Source of the DNA: Microbacterium galbinum
GTDB lineage: Bacteria > Actinomycetota > Actinomycetes > Actinomycetales > Microbacteriaceae
DNA: 64,000 bases
Assembly: GCF_023101185.1 (NCBI RefSeq)
Contig: NZ_CP078077.1
Span: 1,827,630-1,891,629 of the forward strand
Direction: 5' to 3'
Position 1 is the first letter of the stretch. Each line of letters begins with the position of its first letter. The notes under the pieces were generated by a model. It worked only from the letters and a program-made list of their open reading frames with translations, did no database searches and had not been told where the DNA came from. This document shows positions 25,791-35,168 of this stretch, one piece after another. A program made the position numbers and the translations under genes.

Positions 25791-27316
25791 CACCGTCAGC
25801 AGAGTCCGGACTGCTCTCGATGCTCCTCATCGGATGGGGTGTCGGCCTGCTCCTCGGCCTCGGCATCTACGTCTGGTACGCGGTGGCGCTGTCGCGCCTG
25901 TTCCCGCGGCTCGGGGGAGAGGCGTGGAAGGGCTGGGTGCCCATCCTCAACGAGGCCGAGATCCTCGCGCGCGGAGGCGTCGCCGCCTGGAAGGTCGTGT
26001 TCTACCTGATCCCGATCGTGCAGATCTACGGCATCTATCTCAAGGTGATCGCGACGCATCGGATCAACCAGCAGTTCGGTCGCGGCGCCGGGTCGACGGT
26101 GCTCGCGATCCTGCTGCCGCCCGTGTGGGCGACGATCCTCGCCGCCGGGGCGCCGCCGTACCCGGAGGGCGACCGCCTCGCGGCCCTGCAGCCGGGGCCG
26201 CGCCGCACCCCGCAGCCGCTGCTCGAGCCGACCACCGGAGACACCCGCGACTACGCACTCCCGGCCTTCGCGCCGCAGCGCCCCGCTTCGGCACACGCCG
26301 GAGCGGCTCCGTCGGGGGGATTCATCCCGGCCCCGCGCTCGACGAACGCCGGGTCGGAGGCATCCGCCCCGCCCGCCGGGAACGCCGGGATCCCGGCGGA
26401 GTGGCAGGCGTTCGCCCCTGCCCCGCAGGCTCCGGTTCCGCAGTCCTCCGTGGCCGCCCCTTCCGAGGCCGCGCCGCAGCCGCCTGCCCCCGCCCCGCAG
26501 CCGCCTGCGCCCGCCCCGCAGCCGCCGGCTCCGTCCTTCGCCCCGCCCACGGCACCCGCTCCGCAGCCGCCGGTCGTCTCCGCTCCGGCCGCGCCGCCGG
26601 CCGCGCCGCCTGCCCCGGCCGCCGCCCCGGTTTCGCCCGCCGCTCCGGCCGCACCCGCGGCTCCCGCCGAGGAGTTCCCGCTGCCGCCCGCCTTCGCCCC
26701 GACCCCGCCCGTCTTCACGCCCCCGGCACCCCCGGCCGCTCCGGCCGCGACAGTGCCGCCCGTGACGGAGACCCCGGCACCCGGCATCCGTCCCGTCCCC
26801 CTGATCGCCACGCCTCCGGTCGCTCCCGCCGCGCCGACCGAGACGTCGGCGGCGGAGGCTCCGCTCGCGCACGACGCCGAGTCCGACGACCTGCTCGCCG
26901 ACGACCTCGCGCAGACGATCATCAAGCCCCGCCAGGTCGCCGTCGACGACGACCTCGAGGCGACCGTCGTCGTGGCACGCAAGCGCGGAGTGCGTCGCTC
27001 ACTCGTGCTCGACGACGGCCGCAGCTTCGCGCTCTCGGGCGCGAGCGTCGTGATCGGGCGCAACCCGGTGGGCGACCCGGGCGAGCAGCGTCTGTCGATC
27101 ACCGATGCGACCCGTACCCTCTCGAAGACCCACGCGCGTCTCGTCGTCACCGATGACGAGTGGCGGCTGACCGACCTGCACGCGACCAACGGCGTCGTCG
27201 TGGTGGCCGAGGACGGCACCGAGGTGCTGCTCGACCCGGGCGAGAGCGTGGTCGGAACCGGACGCTTCATCCTCGGCGAGGTCGGGATGCACGTGATCGC
27301 GGAGCGCGATTCGTGA
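25787..27316 (+). CDS. Membrane-FHA protein with DUF5684-like N-terminus (copy 1)
   Basis: A 509-residue protein in three parts. Residues 1-125 have hydrophobic helices and a DUF5684-like pattern (WKGWVPILNEAEILARGG, then VFYLIPIVQIYGIYLKVIA). Residues about 150-375 are a Pro/Ala linker. Residues about 404-509 are a FHA phosphothreonine-binding domain with GRN, LSKTHARL and the DLHATNG loop. Two possible phosphothreonine sites, LAQTIIKP and LEATVVVA, precede the FHA domain, so intramolecular or partner binding after kinase action is plausible. In copy 2 the same operon slot holds a protein with an unrelated RDD membrane part but the same linker-FHA end. It overlaps both neighbours by 4 nt. 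Confidence 0.85.
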   Translation: MTPSAESGLLSMLLIGWGVGLLLGLGIYVWYAVALSRLFPRLGGEAWKGWVPILNEAEILARGGVAAWKVVFYLIPIVQIYGIYLKVIATHRINQQFGRGAGSTVLAILLPPVWATILAAGAPPYPEGDRLAALQPGPRRTPQPLLEPTTGDTRDYALPAFAPQRPASAHAGAAPSGGFIPAPRSTNAGSEASAPPAGNAGIPAEWQAFAPAPQAPVPQSSVAAPSEAAPQPPAPAPQPPAPAPQPPAPSFAPPTAPAPQPPVVSAPAAPPAAPPAPAAAPVSPAAPAAPAAPAEEFPLPPAFAPTPPVFTPPAPPAAPAATVPPVTETPAPGIRPVPLIATPPVAPAAPTETSAAEAPLAHDAESDDLLADDLAQTIIKPRQVAVDDDLEATVVVARKRGVRRSLVLDDGRSFALSGASVVIGRNPVGDPGEQRLSITDATRTLSKTHARLVVTDDEWRLTDLHATNGVVVVAEDGTEVLLDPGESVVGTGRFILGEVGMHVIAERDS

Positions 27317-28140
27317 CCGTCGACCAGGTCGTCCTCAACGTCGCGTCACTGACCGACACCGGTCTCAAGCGCGCCGCGAACGAGGACTCCCTGCTCACCG
27401 CGGCCCCCGTGTTCCTCGTGGCCGACGGCATGGGCGGGCACGAGGCCGGCGATCGGGCGAGCGCTGCGGTGGTGGCCGCCTTCGAGCCGCTCCGGGGCAC
27501 TGCCGTCACGATCGGCGACGTGCGCCTGGCGCTGGGCCGCGCGACCGCCGTGGTCGAGTCGATCGCCGCCGCGCACAAGCAGGGAGCCGGCAGCACGGTC
27601 TCGGGCGTGGCCCTGGTCGAGCACGAAGGGCTGCCGCACTGGCTCGTCTTCAACGTCGGCGACTCGCGGGTCTACCGCCATCACGCCAACGATCTCGTGC
27701 AGCTGACGATCGATCACTCGCTCGGCCAGGAGATGGTCGACGCGGGAGAGTTGCGTCCCGAAGACCTCGCGACCTTCGCGCAGCGCAACATCATCACCCG
27801 CGCGATCGGCGCGGCCGACAGCGAGGCCGACAGCTGGCTCCTCCCGGTGATCGACGGCGAGCGCCTGCTGCTGTGCTCCGATGGTCTCAGCGGCGAGGTG
27901 AGCGACGAGGCGATCCGCGCCACCCTCACGATGTGCGGACGCCCGGAGACCGCGGCATCCGCTCTGGTGCGCCGGGCGCTGCAGGCGGGCGGACGCGACA
28001 ACGTCTCGGTCGTCGTGATCGACGTCGTCGCCGGCGGCCTGCGCGCCGGCCGTGACGACGACACGGCCGGCCGGTTGGCGGTGTCGGTCGGCACCGATTC
28101 GATGCTCGAGGGCACGACGATCCCGGTGCGCGCGCGATGA
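27313..28140 (+). CDS. PP2C family Ser/Thr protein phosphatase (copy 1)
   Basis: A 275-residue metal-dependent (PPM/PP2C) phosphatase of the PstP/PrpC type, expected to dephosphorylate targets of the kinases in this locus. Metal-binding motifs are complete: RAANEDSLL (Asp25), VADGMGGHEAG (Asp38), LLLCSDGLSGEVSD and GGRDNVSVVV. No membrane helix is visible, so unlike mycobacterial PstP it is cytoplasmic. GTG 27313 overlaps the upstream stop and the stop overlaps the next ATG. The C-terminal 40 residues after the catalytic domain (DTAGRLAVSVGTDSMLEGTT) are a linker-like tail containing Thr residues. The paralogue is at 41204. Prokaryotic PP2Cs usually sit beside Hanks kinases, as here. Confidence 0.95.
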   Translation: MTVDQVVLNVASLTDTGLKRAANEDSLLTAAPVFLVADGMGGHEAGDRASAAVVAAFEPLRGTAVTIGDVRLALGRATAVVESIAAAHKQGAGSTVSGVALVEHEGLPHWLVFNVGDSRVYRHHANDLVQLTIDHSLGQEMVDAGELRPEDLATFAQRNIITRAIGAADSEADSWLLPVIDGERLLLCSDGLSGEVSDEAIRATLTMCGRPETAASALVRRALQAGGRDNVSVVVIDVVAGGLRAGRDDDTAGRLAVSVGTDSMLEGTTIPVRAR

Positions 28141-28868
28141 CCGACGAGAGCATCGACGAGGAGACCGTCATCGTCACGCGACGCGACCGTCGCCGCGCGG
28201 TCGAGCAGGCGGAGTCCGTGCAGGCGGATGCCGAGTCGCAGCCGGCGTCGTCGCAGGCGGATGCCGACGCCCACGTCGAGGACGACGAGGCGCACCAGGA
28301 AGACAACGAGGCGACCGTGGTCGTCGGGCGCGCCCGCTCCGTGGCATCCGACCTCGACGAGGCGACGATCGTCGTCGACCGCACCCGCGGCGCAACGTCG
28401 GACGATGACCACGAGGCGACCGTCGTGGTCGACCGCGCCCGCCCGGCATCGTTCGAGCCGGACGAGTCGACGGTCGTCGTCGATCGCTCGGGCGGTGCTG
28501 CCGTCGCACCGTCGGGTCTCGAAGAGACGATCGTGCGTCCCCGGCGCGGCCTGCGTCGCCGGCGGACCACGGTGTTCGATGATCCGTCCGACCTCGATGC
28601 GACGATCCCTCGGGGACCGGTCTCGTTCGAGCGCCCCACCGAGCCCGAGCCGCCGGCGATCTACAAGCCGCGCCCGGCTCCCCTCGTGCCGAAGGCCCCG
28701 CCCGCGGTCGGCGGCGGTCCGGCACCGACCCGCATCGAGGACCCGGCGCTCCCGTCCGTGGCGCGGCAGGGAGTGCGCCGCAGTCGCGCGGCGCTCCTCG
28801 CCTTCGTCGGTGCGTGCGCGGTGTCGGTCGCGGGTCTCGTGACGCTCGGCTTCGTCGTCTTCGCCTGA
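28137..28868 (+). CDS. Tail-anchored protein with a regular array of E-A-T-V-V-V motifs (candidate phosphothreonine scaffold)
   Basis: A 243-residue protein without a recognisable domain. The first 160 residues are acidic, disordered-looking and carry a repeated motif: an acidic residue, Ala/Ser/Glu, Thr, then two or three Val/Ile, often followed by a basic segment such as GRAR or DRTR. The Thr residues are 10, 60, 77, 95, 112 and 131, the last five spaced 17-19 residues apart; weaker matches are at 145 and 156. A single hydrophobic helix (about 220-242) ends the protein, so it is tail-anchored with the array in the cytoplasm. FHA domains favour a hydrophobic residue three after phosphothreonine, which these fit. 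I infer a kinase substrate that gathers FHA proteins. It is the last gene of the copy-1 operon. Confidence 0.7.
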   Translation: MTDESIDEETVIVTRRDRRRAVEQAESVQADAESQPASSQADADAHVEDDEAHQEDNEATVVVGRARSVASDLDEATIVVDRTRGATSDDDHEATVVVDRARPASFEPDESTVVVDRSGGAAVAPSGLEETIVRPRRGLRRRRTTVFDDPSDLDATIPRGPVSFERPTEPEPPAIYKPRPAPLVPKAPPAVGGGPAPTRIEDPALPSVARQGVRRSRAALLAFVGACAVSVAGLVTLGFVVFA

Positions 28869-28897
28869 CGCCGCCACGCATCGCCTGATACGTACCG

Positions 28898-28950
28898 CAC
28901 CGCATGGGGAACTCTCCCCATGCGGTGGCATTCCAGCACGCGGTTAGGAT
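28898..28950 (+). promoter_or_regulatory. Operator-promoter A: ATGGGGA-N4-TCCCCAT palindrome plus -10
   Basis: The palindrome has 13-bp perfect arms, CACCGCATGGGGA (28898-28910) and its complement (28915-28927), with loop ACTC. The -10 hexamer TAGGAT is at 28945-28950, 23 nt after the 18-bp core (28904-28921). There is no TTGACA-like -35. It lies between the copy-1 and copy-2 operons, upstream of the second giant Ig/Fn3 gene. It could also act as a terminator for the upstream operon. Confidence 0.65.
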
Positions 28951-29020
28951 GATCAGGTGCGCCGAGCGGCCCGAGGCCGTTCGGCCCCAGTCGAGCACGG
29001 ACCTGTGGGGGGAACACGGA

Positions 29021-32000
29021 ATGAAGGCGCTGTCCTGGATGCGCGCGCGACCGAAGACGCTGGCGTCCGCCGCCGGCGTCACCGTCGGTGTGATCGCGAT
29101 CACCACCATGGCCTTCACCTACGAAGGTTTCCCGACCACCAAGGTCGACCTGAACGACGGCGGCGTCTGGATCACCAAGACGTCGAGCCTGCTGGTCGGC
29201 CACTTCAACCACGAGTCCACGGTGCTCGACGGCGGGCTGCGCACGACGGGTGAGAACTACGACATCCTGCAGGATGCCACGAACATCCTCGTCGTCGACG
29301 AGAGCGCCTCCACGATGACCGCGGTCGATCCCGCCCGCGTCGCCCTCGGCGATTCGGCCGCGATCCCCGCCGCCTCGAAGGTCGCCCTCGGCAACCGCAC
29401 CACCGCGATCCTCGATCAGAAGACCGGCGAGCTGTGGGTCGTCCCCGTGCAGGGCGTGCCCGGGTTCGAACCCGAGGTGCAGGACCCGGTAGCCGAGCTC
29501 GGCGCCGACGCCGACGTCGTGGTCGGTACCGACGGAACCGTCTACGGTCTCTCGGCCGAGCGGGGCGAGGTCGTCACGGTCCCCGTCGACGCCGAGGGCG
29601 AGGCGGGCGACCCCTCGGCCGCCTCCGTCGGCGAGATCGACACCTCCGCACGGCCCACCATCACCGTGGTCGGCACGACCCCGGTCGTGCTCGACGCCGC
29701 AGCCGGCATCGTCACCTCTCCCGGCGGCTTCCGCGCCGAACTCCCCGGGGCGAACGAGGCGGTGCTGCAGCAGGCATCCGCCGAGACGGATGCCGTCGCC
29801 ATCGCCACCCCGGATGCCCTGGTGCGTCTGCCCTTCGACGGCAGCGAGCCGAGCACGACCCAGGCCGGGGGCACCGGAACGCCCACCGCGCCGGTCTGGC
29901 TGCGCGGCTGCACGTACGGCGCCTGGGCGGGGACGGCGACGTTCATCCGCGAATGCCCCGGCAGCACCAACGACGTCAACGCGACGGTCGAGGGCGCCGA
30001 GGAGTCGCAGAGCCTGGTGTTCCGCGTCAACCGCGACGTCATCATCCTCAACGACGCCGTCGGCGGTGCGGCCTGGCTGGCCGACGAGAGCCTGCAGCGC
30101 GTCGACAACTGGAACGACCTCACCCCGCCCGAGGGCGAGACCGAGAACGAGGACGACTCCACCGAGGAGACCGTCGAGACGACTCTGCCCGAGCGCAAGG
30201 AGGAGAACACCCCTCCGATCGCCGAGGACGACTCGTTCGGCGTGCGCCCCGGTGTCACGACCATGCTCCCGGTGCTCGACAACGACAACGACCCCGACGG
30301 CGACGTGCTGGTCGCGACCCTGGCCGAGGCGCAGCCGTCGATCGGAGAGATCCAGCAGGTGCAGAACGGGGGTTCGCTGCAGATCGCCGTCGCGAAGGAC
30401 GCGAAGGGCTCGACGACCTTCACCTATGAGGCCGACGACGGCCGCGGTGGCAAGGACACGGCGACCGTCACGCTCACGGTGTACGACGAGAGCATCAACA
30501 CCGCTCCGGTACCCAAGCGCAAGACGAGCCTCACGATCGAGACCGGCGGCACGGTCTCGTACAACATCCTCCCGGACTGGATCGATCCCGAAGGCGACGA
30601 CGTCTACCTGAAGGACGTCGTCCCCGCTCCGGGTGACGAGGTCGACTTCAGCACCGACGGCCAGATCACCTACAAGGCCACCGCGAGCCTGCAGGGCCGC
30701 AAGGAGGTGCAGGTCACGGTCGCCGACGGCTACGGCGAGAGCGCGACGGCATCCCTCACCCTCGACGTGCGCCCCGAGGGATCGACGAAACCGAAGACCA
30801 ACGCCGATCACGTCGTCACCCGCGTCGGCGAGCAGGTCACGGTCGCCCCGCTCGCGAACGACACCAGTTCGGGGCGCGAACCGCTGCGCCTGGGCCGGGT
30901 GAGCGAGGTGCCCGGCGCCACCGTGCTGCCCGACGCCCCGAACAAGACGTTCACCTTCACCGCCGACAACCCGGGCACCTACTACGTGCTGTACCTCGCG
31001 ACGGCCGGTCCCGAGAACGGCGAGGGCATCGTGCGCGTCGACGTGCTCGAGGCGACCGAGACCGATCTGCCCCCGGTCGCCGTGCGCGACGTCGCACTTC
31101 TGCCCACCGGTGGCGACGTGCTCGTGGGTGTGCTCGCGAACGACGTCGACCCCGCGGGCGGCATCCTCGTCGTGCAGTCGGTGTCGATCGAGGAGGACTC
31201 CGGCATCTCGGTGTCGGTCATCAACCACGAGACGCTGCGCATCACCGACCAGGGTGCGCTGACCGATCAGGCGCGCATCACGTACCGCATCTCGAACGGC
31301 TCGAAGTCGGCCGAGGGCGAGGTCGTGGTCATCCCGATCCCGGCGCCCGACAAGTTGCTCCAACCCGTCGTGAACGACGACACCGCGACCGTGCGCGCGG
31401 GTGACGTCGTCACGATCCCGGTGCTCGACAACGACACTCACCCGAACGACGACGTGCTGCACGTCGTGCCCGAGCTCGTGGAGCCGCTCGTCGACCCCGA
31501 GGACGGCGAGGCCTTCGTGTCGCAGGACACGGTGCGCTTCAAGGCCGGCCCGGTCGCGAAAACGGTCTACCTGACCTACGAAGCCGTCGATTCGCGTCAA
31601 CAGAAGGATGCCGGCTACGTCACCATCCAGATCCTGCCGGTCGACGAGGAGACGAACGCCGCTCCGCGCCCGCAGGACCTCGTGGCGCGGGTGCTCGCCG
31701 GGTCGACCGCCAACATCGCGGTGCCGCTCGATGGCATCGACGCCGACGGCGACTCGGTCGAGCTGATCGACATCGCCTCGAACCCGACCAAGGGCCGCAT
31801 CACCGAGACCGCGCAGAACTACTTCACCTACGAGGCCTTCGACGGCTCGGCCGGTGTCGACGTGTTCAAGTACCGGGTGCGCGATCGCCTCGGCAAGGAG
31901 GGCATCGCGACGATCCGCGTCGGCATCGCCCCCGCCGAGAAGGTCAACCAGGCGCCGTATGCGGTGAAGGATGCCGTCGTCGTGCGACCCGGTCGTGAGA

Positions 32001-35000
32001 TCGCCGTGCCGGTGATGGAGAACGACTCCGACCCCGAGGGCGACAAGATCGTGCTGGTCGAAGACGGCCTCGAGGTGCCCACCGAGACGGGCATCGAAGC
32101 GCGCGTCTCGGGCGACCGCGTGCTCGTGCAGGCGCCGGATCGCTCCCTCGAGACCTCGCTGCAGTACACGATCCGCGACACCCGCGGCGCGACCGCGACC
32201 GCCGCCCTGCAGATCACGGTCGACGACGACGTGCCCCTGCAGGCACCGATCGCCCGCGACGACCGCGTGCGGCCCACCGACCTCACCGAGGGGACGATGG
32301 ATGCCGACATCGACATCCTCGCGAACGACGAAGACCCCGACGGCACCACCGACCGGCTCGAGGTGACCCTCGGCGAGGGCGCGACGCAGCTGGAGAACGG
32401 GATGGTGCGGGTCACCGTCACGGAAGAGCTCCAGCTCATCCGCTACACCCTCACCGACCAGGACGGCCTCGAGGCATCCGCGTTCATCTTCGTGCCGGCC
32501 GAGTCCGACCTGCGCCCGATCCTCGACTCCACCGAGCCGCTCGAGGTCATGAGCGGTGAGACCAAGGAAGTGCCGCTCGCCGACTACGTCACGGTCGCCG
32601 GCGGCGGCACGGCCCGCATCACCGAGCACGCCCGCGTGAGCGCCGTGCACGCGAACGGCGCCGACCTCGTTCAGGACGAGACGACGCTGGTCTACACCTC
32701 GGCCGACGGCTACTTCGGGCAGGACGCGCTCACCTTCGAGGTCACCGACGGCACCGGGCCCGACGACCCCGAGGGGCGCAAGGCCACGCTGAGCATCCCG
32801 ATCAACGTGCTGCCGCCCGACAACCAGCAGCCCGAATTCATCGGCACCGAGATGGTCGTCGCCGCGGGCGAGGACCCTGTGAGCCTCGATCTCGTGCCGC
32901 TGACGACCGACCCCGATCCCGAAGACGCCGGCGTGCACACGTACAAGTACGTCAGCGGCGCGGGCGACGGCATCAGCGCGCGCATCGACGGACAGGAGCT
33001 GCTCGTCGAGGCGGGATCGGACGTCGCGAAGGGCACGGTCGCCTCGCTCAAGCTCGAGATCTCCGACGGCACGACCGACCCCGTCGAGGGCACGGTGACG
33101 GTGCGCGTCGGGGCATCGACGCGTCCGCTCCCGGCCGCCAACACCGACACGATCTCGGAGGCCGACCAGGGCAAGAGCATCACGGTGCCCGTGCTCGCGA
33201 ACGACTTCAACCCGTTCCCCGAGACGCCGCTCAAGCTCATGAACGCGTCGACCGAGTCGGGGTCGGGCGGTGCCGAGGTGCAGGGCGACGAGGTCGTGGT
33301 GACTCCCGCCGCGGACTTCGTCGGCACCATGGTCGTGCGCTACCGCATCCAGGACGCCACGAAGGACCCCGACCGCGAGGCCAACGGCCAGATCATCGTG
33401 ACCGTGCAGGGTGTGCCGGATGCCCCGGGCACCCCCACCGTGTCGAGCGTGCAGGACCGCACGGTCGTCGTCTCGTACGGCGCACCCTCGAACAACGGCG
33501 CTGAGATCACGAAGTACACGGTGCGCTCGGTGACCGGCAATCCGTACTCGAAGGAGTGCGGCTCGACGACCTGCACCCTCGACGGCCTCACCAACAACGT
33601 CGAGTACTCGTTCCAGGTCACGGCCACCAACCGCGTCGGCGAGTCCGAGCCCTCGGGCGGCTCGGCGATCGCGCGGCCGGACGCGCGCCCCGACACCCCG
33701 AACCCGCCGACTCTGAAGTTCGGCGACAAGTCGCTCGACGTGAGCTGGCAGACGCCCACCACCCCGGGGTCGCCGGTCGAGAGCTACACCCTCGAGATCT
33801 CGCCCGCCCCGCCGTCCGGCGTGACGCAGAAGCAGGTCACGGGCAACTCCATGACCTGGGAGGGCCTCGAGAACGGCGGCAACTACCAGGTGCGCGTTCA
33901 GGCCCACAACCGTGCGCCCGAGCCGTCCAGCTGGAGCGGATGGTCGGCATCCGAGATCCCGGCAGGGCCCCCGATGCCCGCCGCCGCGCCCACGACCGCC
34001 GAGATCCAGGGCGTCGGCAACCAGGCGCAGATGCAGGTCTCGTGGGAGCCCGGCAGCGCCAACGGTGACGCGATCGACTCCTTCCAGCTCGAGGTGTGGG
34101 AGGGCAACACCCTCCGCAACACCCTCACTCCGAATGCCGGAGCGCGCACGCAGGCTGTCACCGTCGCGACGTCGGAGACGCCGTACACCTACCGCGTCCG
34201 CGCGATCAACAAGGCGGGCTGGGGTGAGTGGAGCCCGATGTCGGCGCCGCGCCGTGGCGTCAACAAGCCCAGTGCGCCGTCGTTCTCGTCGGTCACCGAC
34301 GGCGACCGGGCACTCACGCTCTCGTGGACGCCGGGTGCGCTCAACGGCGCGAAGAGCAGCGAGGTCCAGCACCAGTACTCGCTCAACGGCGGGGGGAGCT
34401 GGGCAGGCATCCCGGGCAACAACGTGATCTCGGGCCTCACCAACGGCACGACCTACAACGTGGTGCTGCGCTCGGTCTCGACCGTCGACGGCACGACCTA
34501 CGCCAGCGACGGCTCTGCCACGCGGTCGGGCCGTCCCTACGGGCCGCTCAGCCAACCCGGCCTCTCGACGCAGCAGAACGCCACCAGCGTGACGTTCTCG
34601 TGGAACGGCAACCAGTCGATGAACGGCCGCGAGCTGAGCTCGGTGCAGATCCGGATCGACGGCGGCGGATGGGAGGGCGTCGGCGCGACCGGCTCGCGCA
34701 CGGTCGGCAACGGCTACAGTCAGCAGCACTCCATCACGGTGCGCGTGACGGACTCCGCCGGTCAGACGATCGAACGATCCGCCAGTGAGACCTCCGGCTC
34801 GAAGCCGCCGCCCAAGGCCTGGGTCACCTCGAGCGGCAACGCGAACGGCCAGCCCAACTGCAACGACGGCACCTGCTCGTACTTCTACGTCACGATGCGC
34901 GACTTCCCGCCCAACAAGACGATGTACCTGCAGTGCGCGAGCAACGCTCCCGCACCGTACGGCGGCACGTTCGGCGGCCGCAACGTCACGACCGATGGCA

Positions 35001-35110
35001 ACGGCAACTACGAGGAGCGGATCGGCTGCTACCTCGGCATGCGCCGCGGCACGATCGAGGCCTGGGTCGTCATCGACGGCACGGCCTACGAGCACAGGGT
35101 CTGGCAGTGA
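29021..35110 (+). CDS. Giant membrane-anchored Ig-like/fibronectin III protein (copy 2)
   Basis: A 2029-residue paralogue of the gene at 14902. It has a short basic start (MKALSWMRARPK), one membrane helix (about 15-33) and an N-terminal propeller-like region. About eleven Ig-like (Big_9) units follow, the first opening with AEDDSFGVRPG and LPVLDNDNDP. About five Fn3 domains come next (for example PGTPTVSSV...TTCTLDGLTNNVEYSFQVTA). The C-terminal domain contains four cysteines (NCNDGTC, YLQCAS, IGCYLG). ATG 29021 has a G-rich ribosome binding site; longer in-frame starts run through the promoter. It heads the copy-2 operon and is controlled by operator A. It corresponds to fn3 of the bifidobacterial pkb2 cluster. 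An extracellular binding or envelope-spanning role is inferred. Confidence 0.9.
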   Translation: MKALSWMRARPKTLASAAGVTVGVIAITTMAFTYEGFPTTKVDLNDGGVWITKTSSLLVGHFNHESTVLDGGLRTTGENYDILQDATNILVVDESASTMTAVDPARVALGDSAAIPAASKVALGNRTTAILDQKTGELWVVPVQGVPGFEPEVQDPVAELGADADVVVGTDGTVYGLSAERGEVVTVPVDAEGEAGDPSAASVGEIDTSARPTITVVGTTPVVLDAAAGIVTSPGGFRAELPGANEAVLQQASAETDAVAIATPDALVRLPFDGSEPSTTQAGGTGTPTAPVWLRGCTYGAWAGTATFIRECPGSTNDVNATVEGAEESQSLVFRVNRDVIILNDAVGGAAWLADESLQRVDNWNDLTPPEGETENEDDSTEETVETTLPERKEENTPPIAEDDSFGVRPGVTTMLPVLDNDNDPDGDVLVATLAEAQPSIGEIQQVQNGGSLQIAVAKDAKGSTTFTYEADDGRGGKDTATVTLTVYDESINTAPVPKRKTSLTIETGGTVSYNILPDWIDPEGDDVYLKDVVPAPGDEVDFSTDGQITYKATASLQGRKEVQVTVADGYGESATASLTLDVRPEGSTKPKTNADHVVTRVGEQVTVAPLANDTSSGREPLRLGRVSEVPGATVLPDAPNKTFTFTADNPGTYYVLYLATAGPENGEGIVRVDVLEATETDLPPVAVRDVALLPTGGDVLVGVLANDVDPAGGILVVQSVSIEEDSGISVSVINHETLRITDQGALTDQARITYRISNGSKSAEGEVVVIPIPAPDKLLQPVVNDDTATVRAGDVVTIPVLDNDTHPNDDVLHVVPELVEPLVDPEDGEAFVSQDTVRFKAGPVAKTVYLTYEAVDSRQQKDAGYVTIQILPVDEETNAAPRPQDLVARVLAGSTANIAVPLDGIDADGDSVELIDIASNPTKGRITETAQNYFTYEAFDGSAGVDVFKYRVRDRLGKEGIATIRVGIAPAEKVNQAPYAVKDAVVVRPGREIAVPVMENDSDPEGDKIVLVEDGLEVPTETGIEARVSGDRVLVQAPDRSLETSLQYTIRDTRGATATAALQITVDDDVPLQAPIARDDRVRPTDLTEGTMDADIDILANDEDPDGTTDRLEVTLGEGATQLENGMVRVTVTEELQLIRYTLTDQDGLEASAFIFVPAESDLRPILDSTEPLEVMSGETKEVPLADYVTVAGGGTARITEHARVSAVHANGADLVQDETTLVYTSADGYFGQDALTFEVTDGTGPDDPEGRKATLSIPINVLPPDNQQPEFIGTEMVVAAGEDPVSLDLVPLTTDPDPEDAGVHTYKYVSGAGDGISARIDGQELLVEAGSDVAKGTVASLKLEISDGTTDPVEGTVTVRVGASTRPLPAANTDTISEADQGKSITVPVLANDFNPFPETPLKLMNASTESGSGGAEVQGDEVVVTPAADFVGTMVVRYRIQDATKDPDREANGQIIVTVQGVPDAPGTPTVSSVQDRTVVVSYGAPSNNGAEITKYTVRSVTGNPYSKECGSTTCTLDGLTNNVEYSFQVTATNRVGESEPSGGSAIARPDARPDTPNPPTLKFGDKSLDVSWQTPTTPGSPVESYTLEISPAPPSGVTQKQVTGNSMTWEGLENGGNYQVRVQAHNRAPEPSSWSGWSASEIPAGPPMPAAAPTTAEIQGVGNQAQMQVSWEPGSANGDAIDSFQLEVWEGNTLRNTLTPNAGARTQAVTVATSETPYTYRVRAINKAGWGEWSPMSAPRRGVNKPSAPSFSSVTDGDRALTLSWTPGALNGAKSSEVQHQYSLNGGGSWAGIPGNNVISGLTNGTTYNVVLRSVSTVDGTTYASDGSATRSGRPYGPLSQPGLSTQQNATSVTFSWNGNQSMNGRELSSVQIRIDGGGWEGVGATGSRTVGNGYSQQHSITVRVTDSAGQTIERSASETSGSKPPPKAWVTSSGNANGQPNCNDGTCSYFYVTMRDFPPNKTMYLQCASNAPAPYGGTFGGRNVTTDGNGNYEERIGCYLGMRRGTIEAWVVIDGTAYEHRVWQ

Positions 35111-35168
35111 TGCCGCACCACGCCCCCGCACACGAAGACACCCCACGAGAACAGGGAACGACACACTC

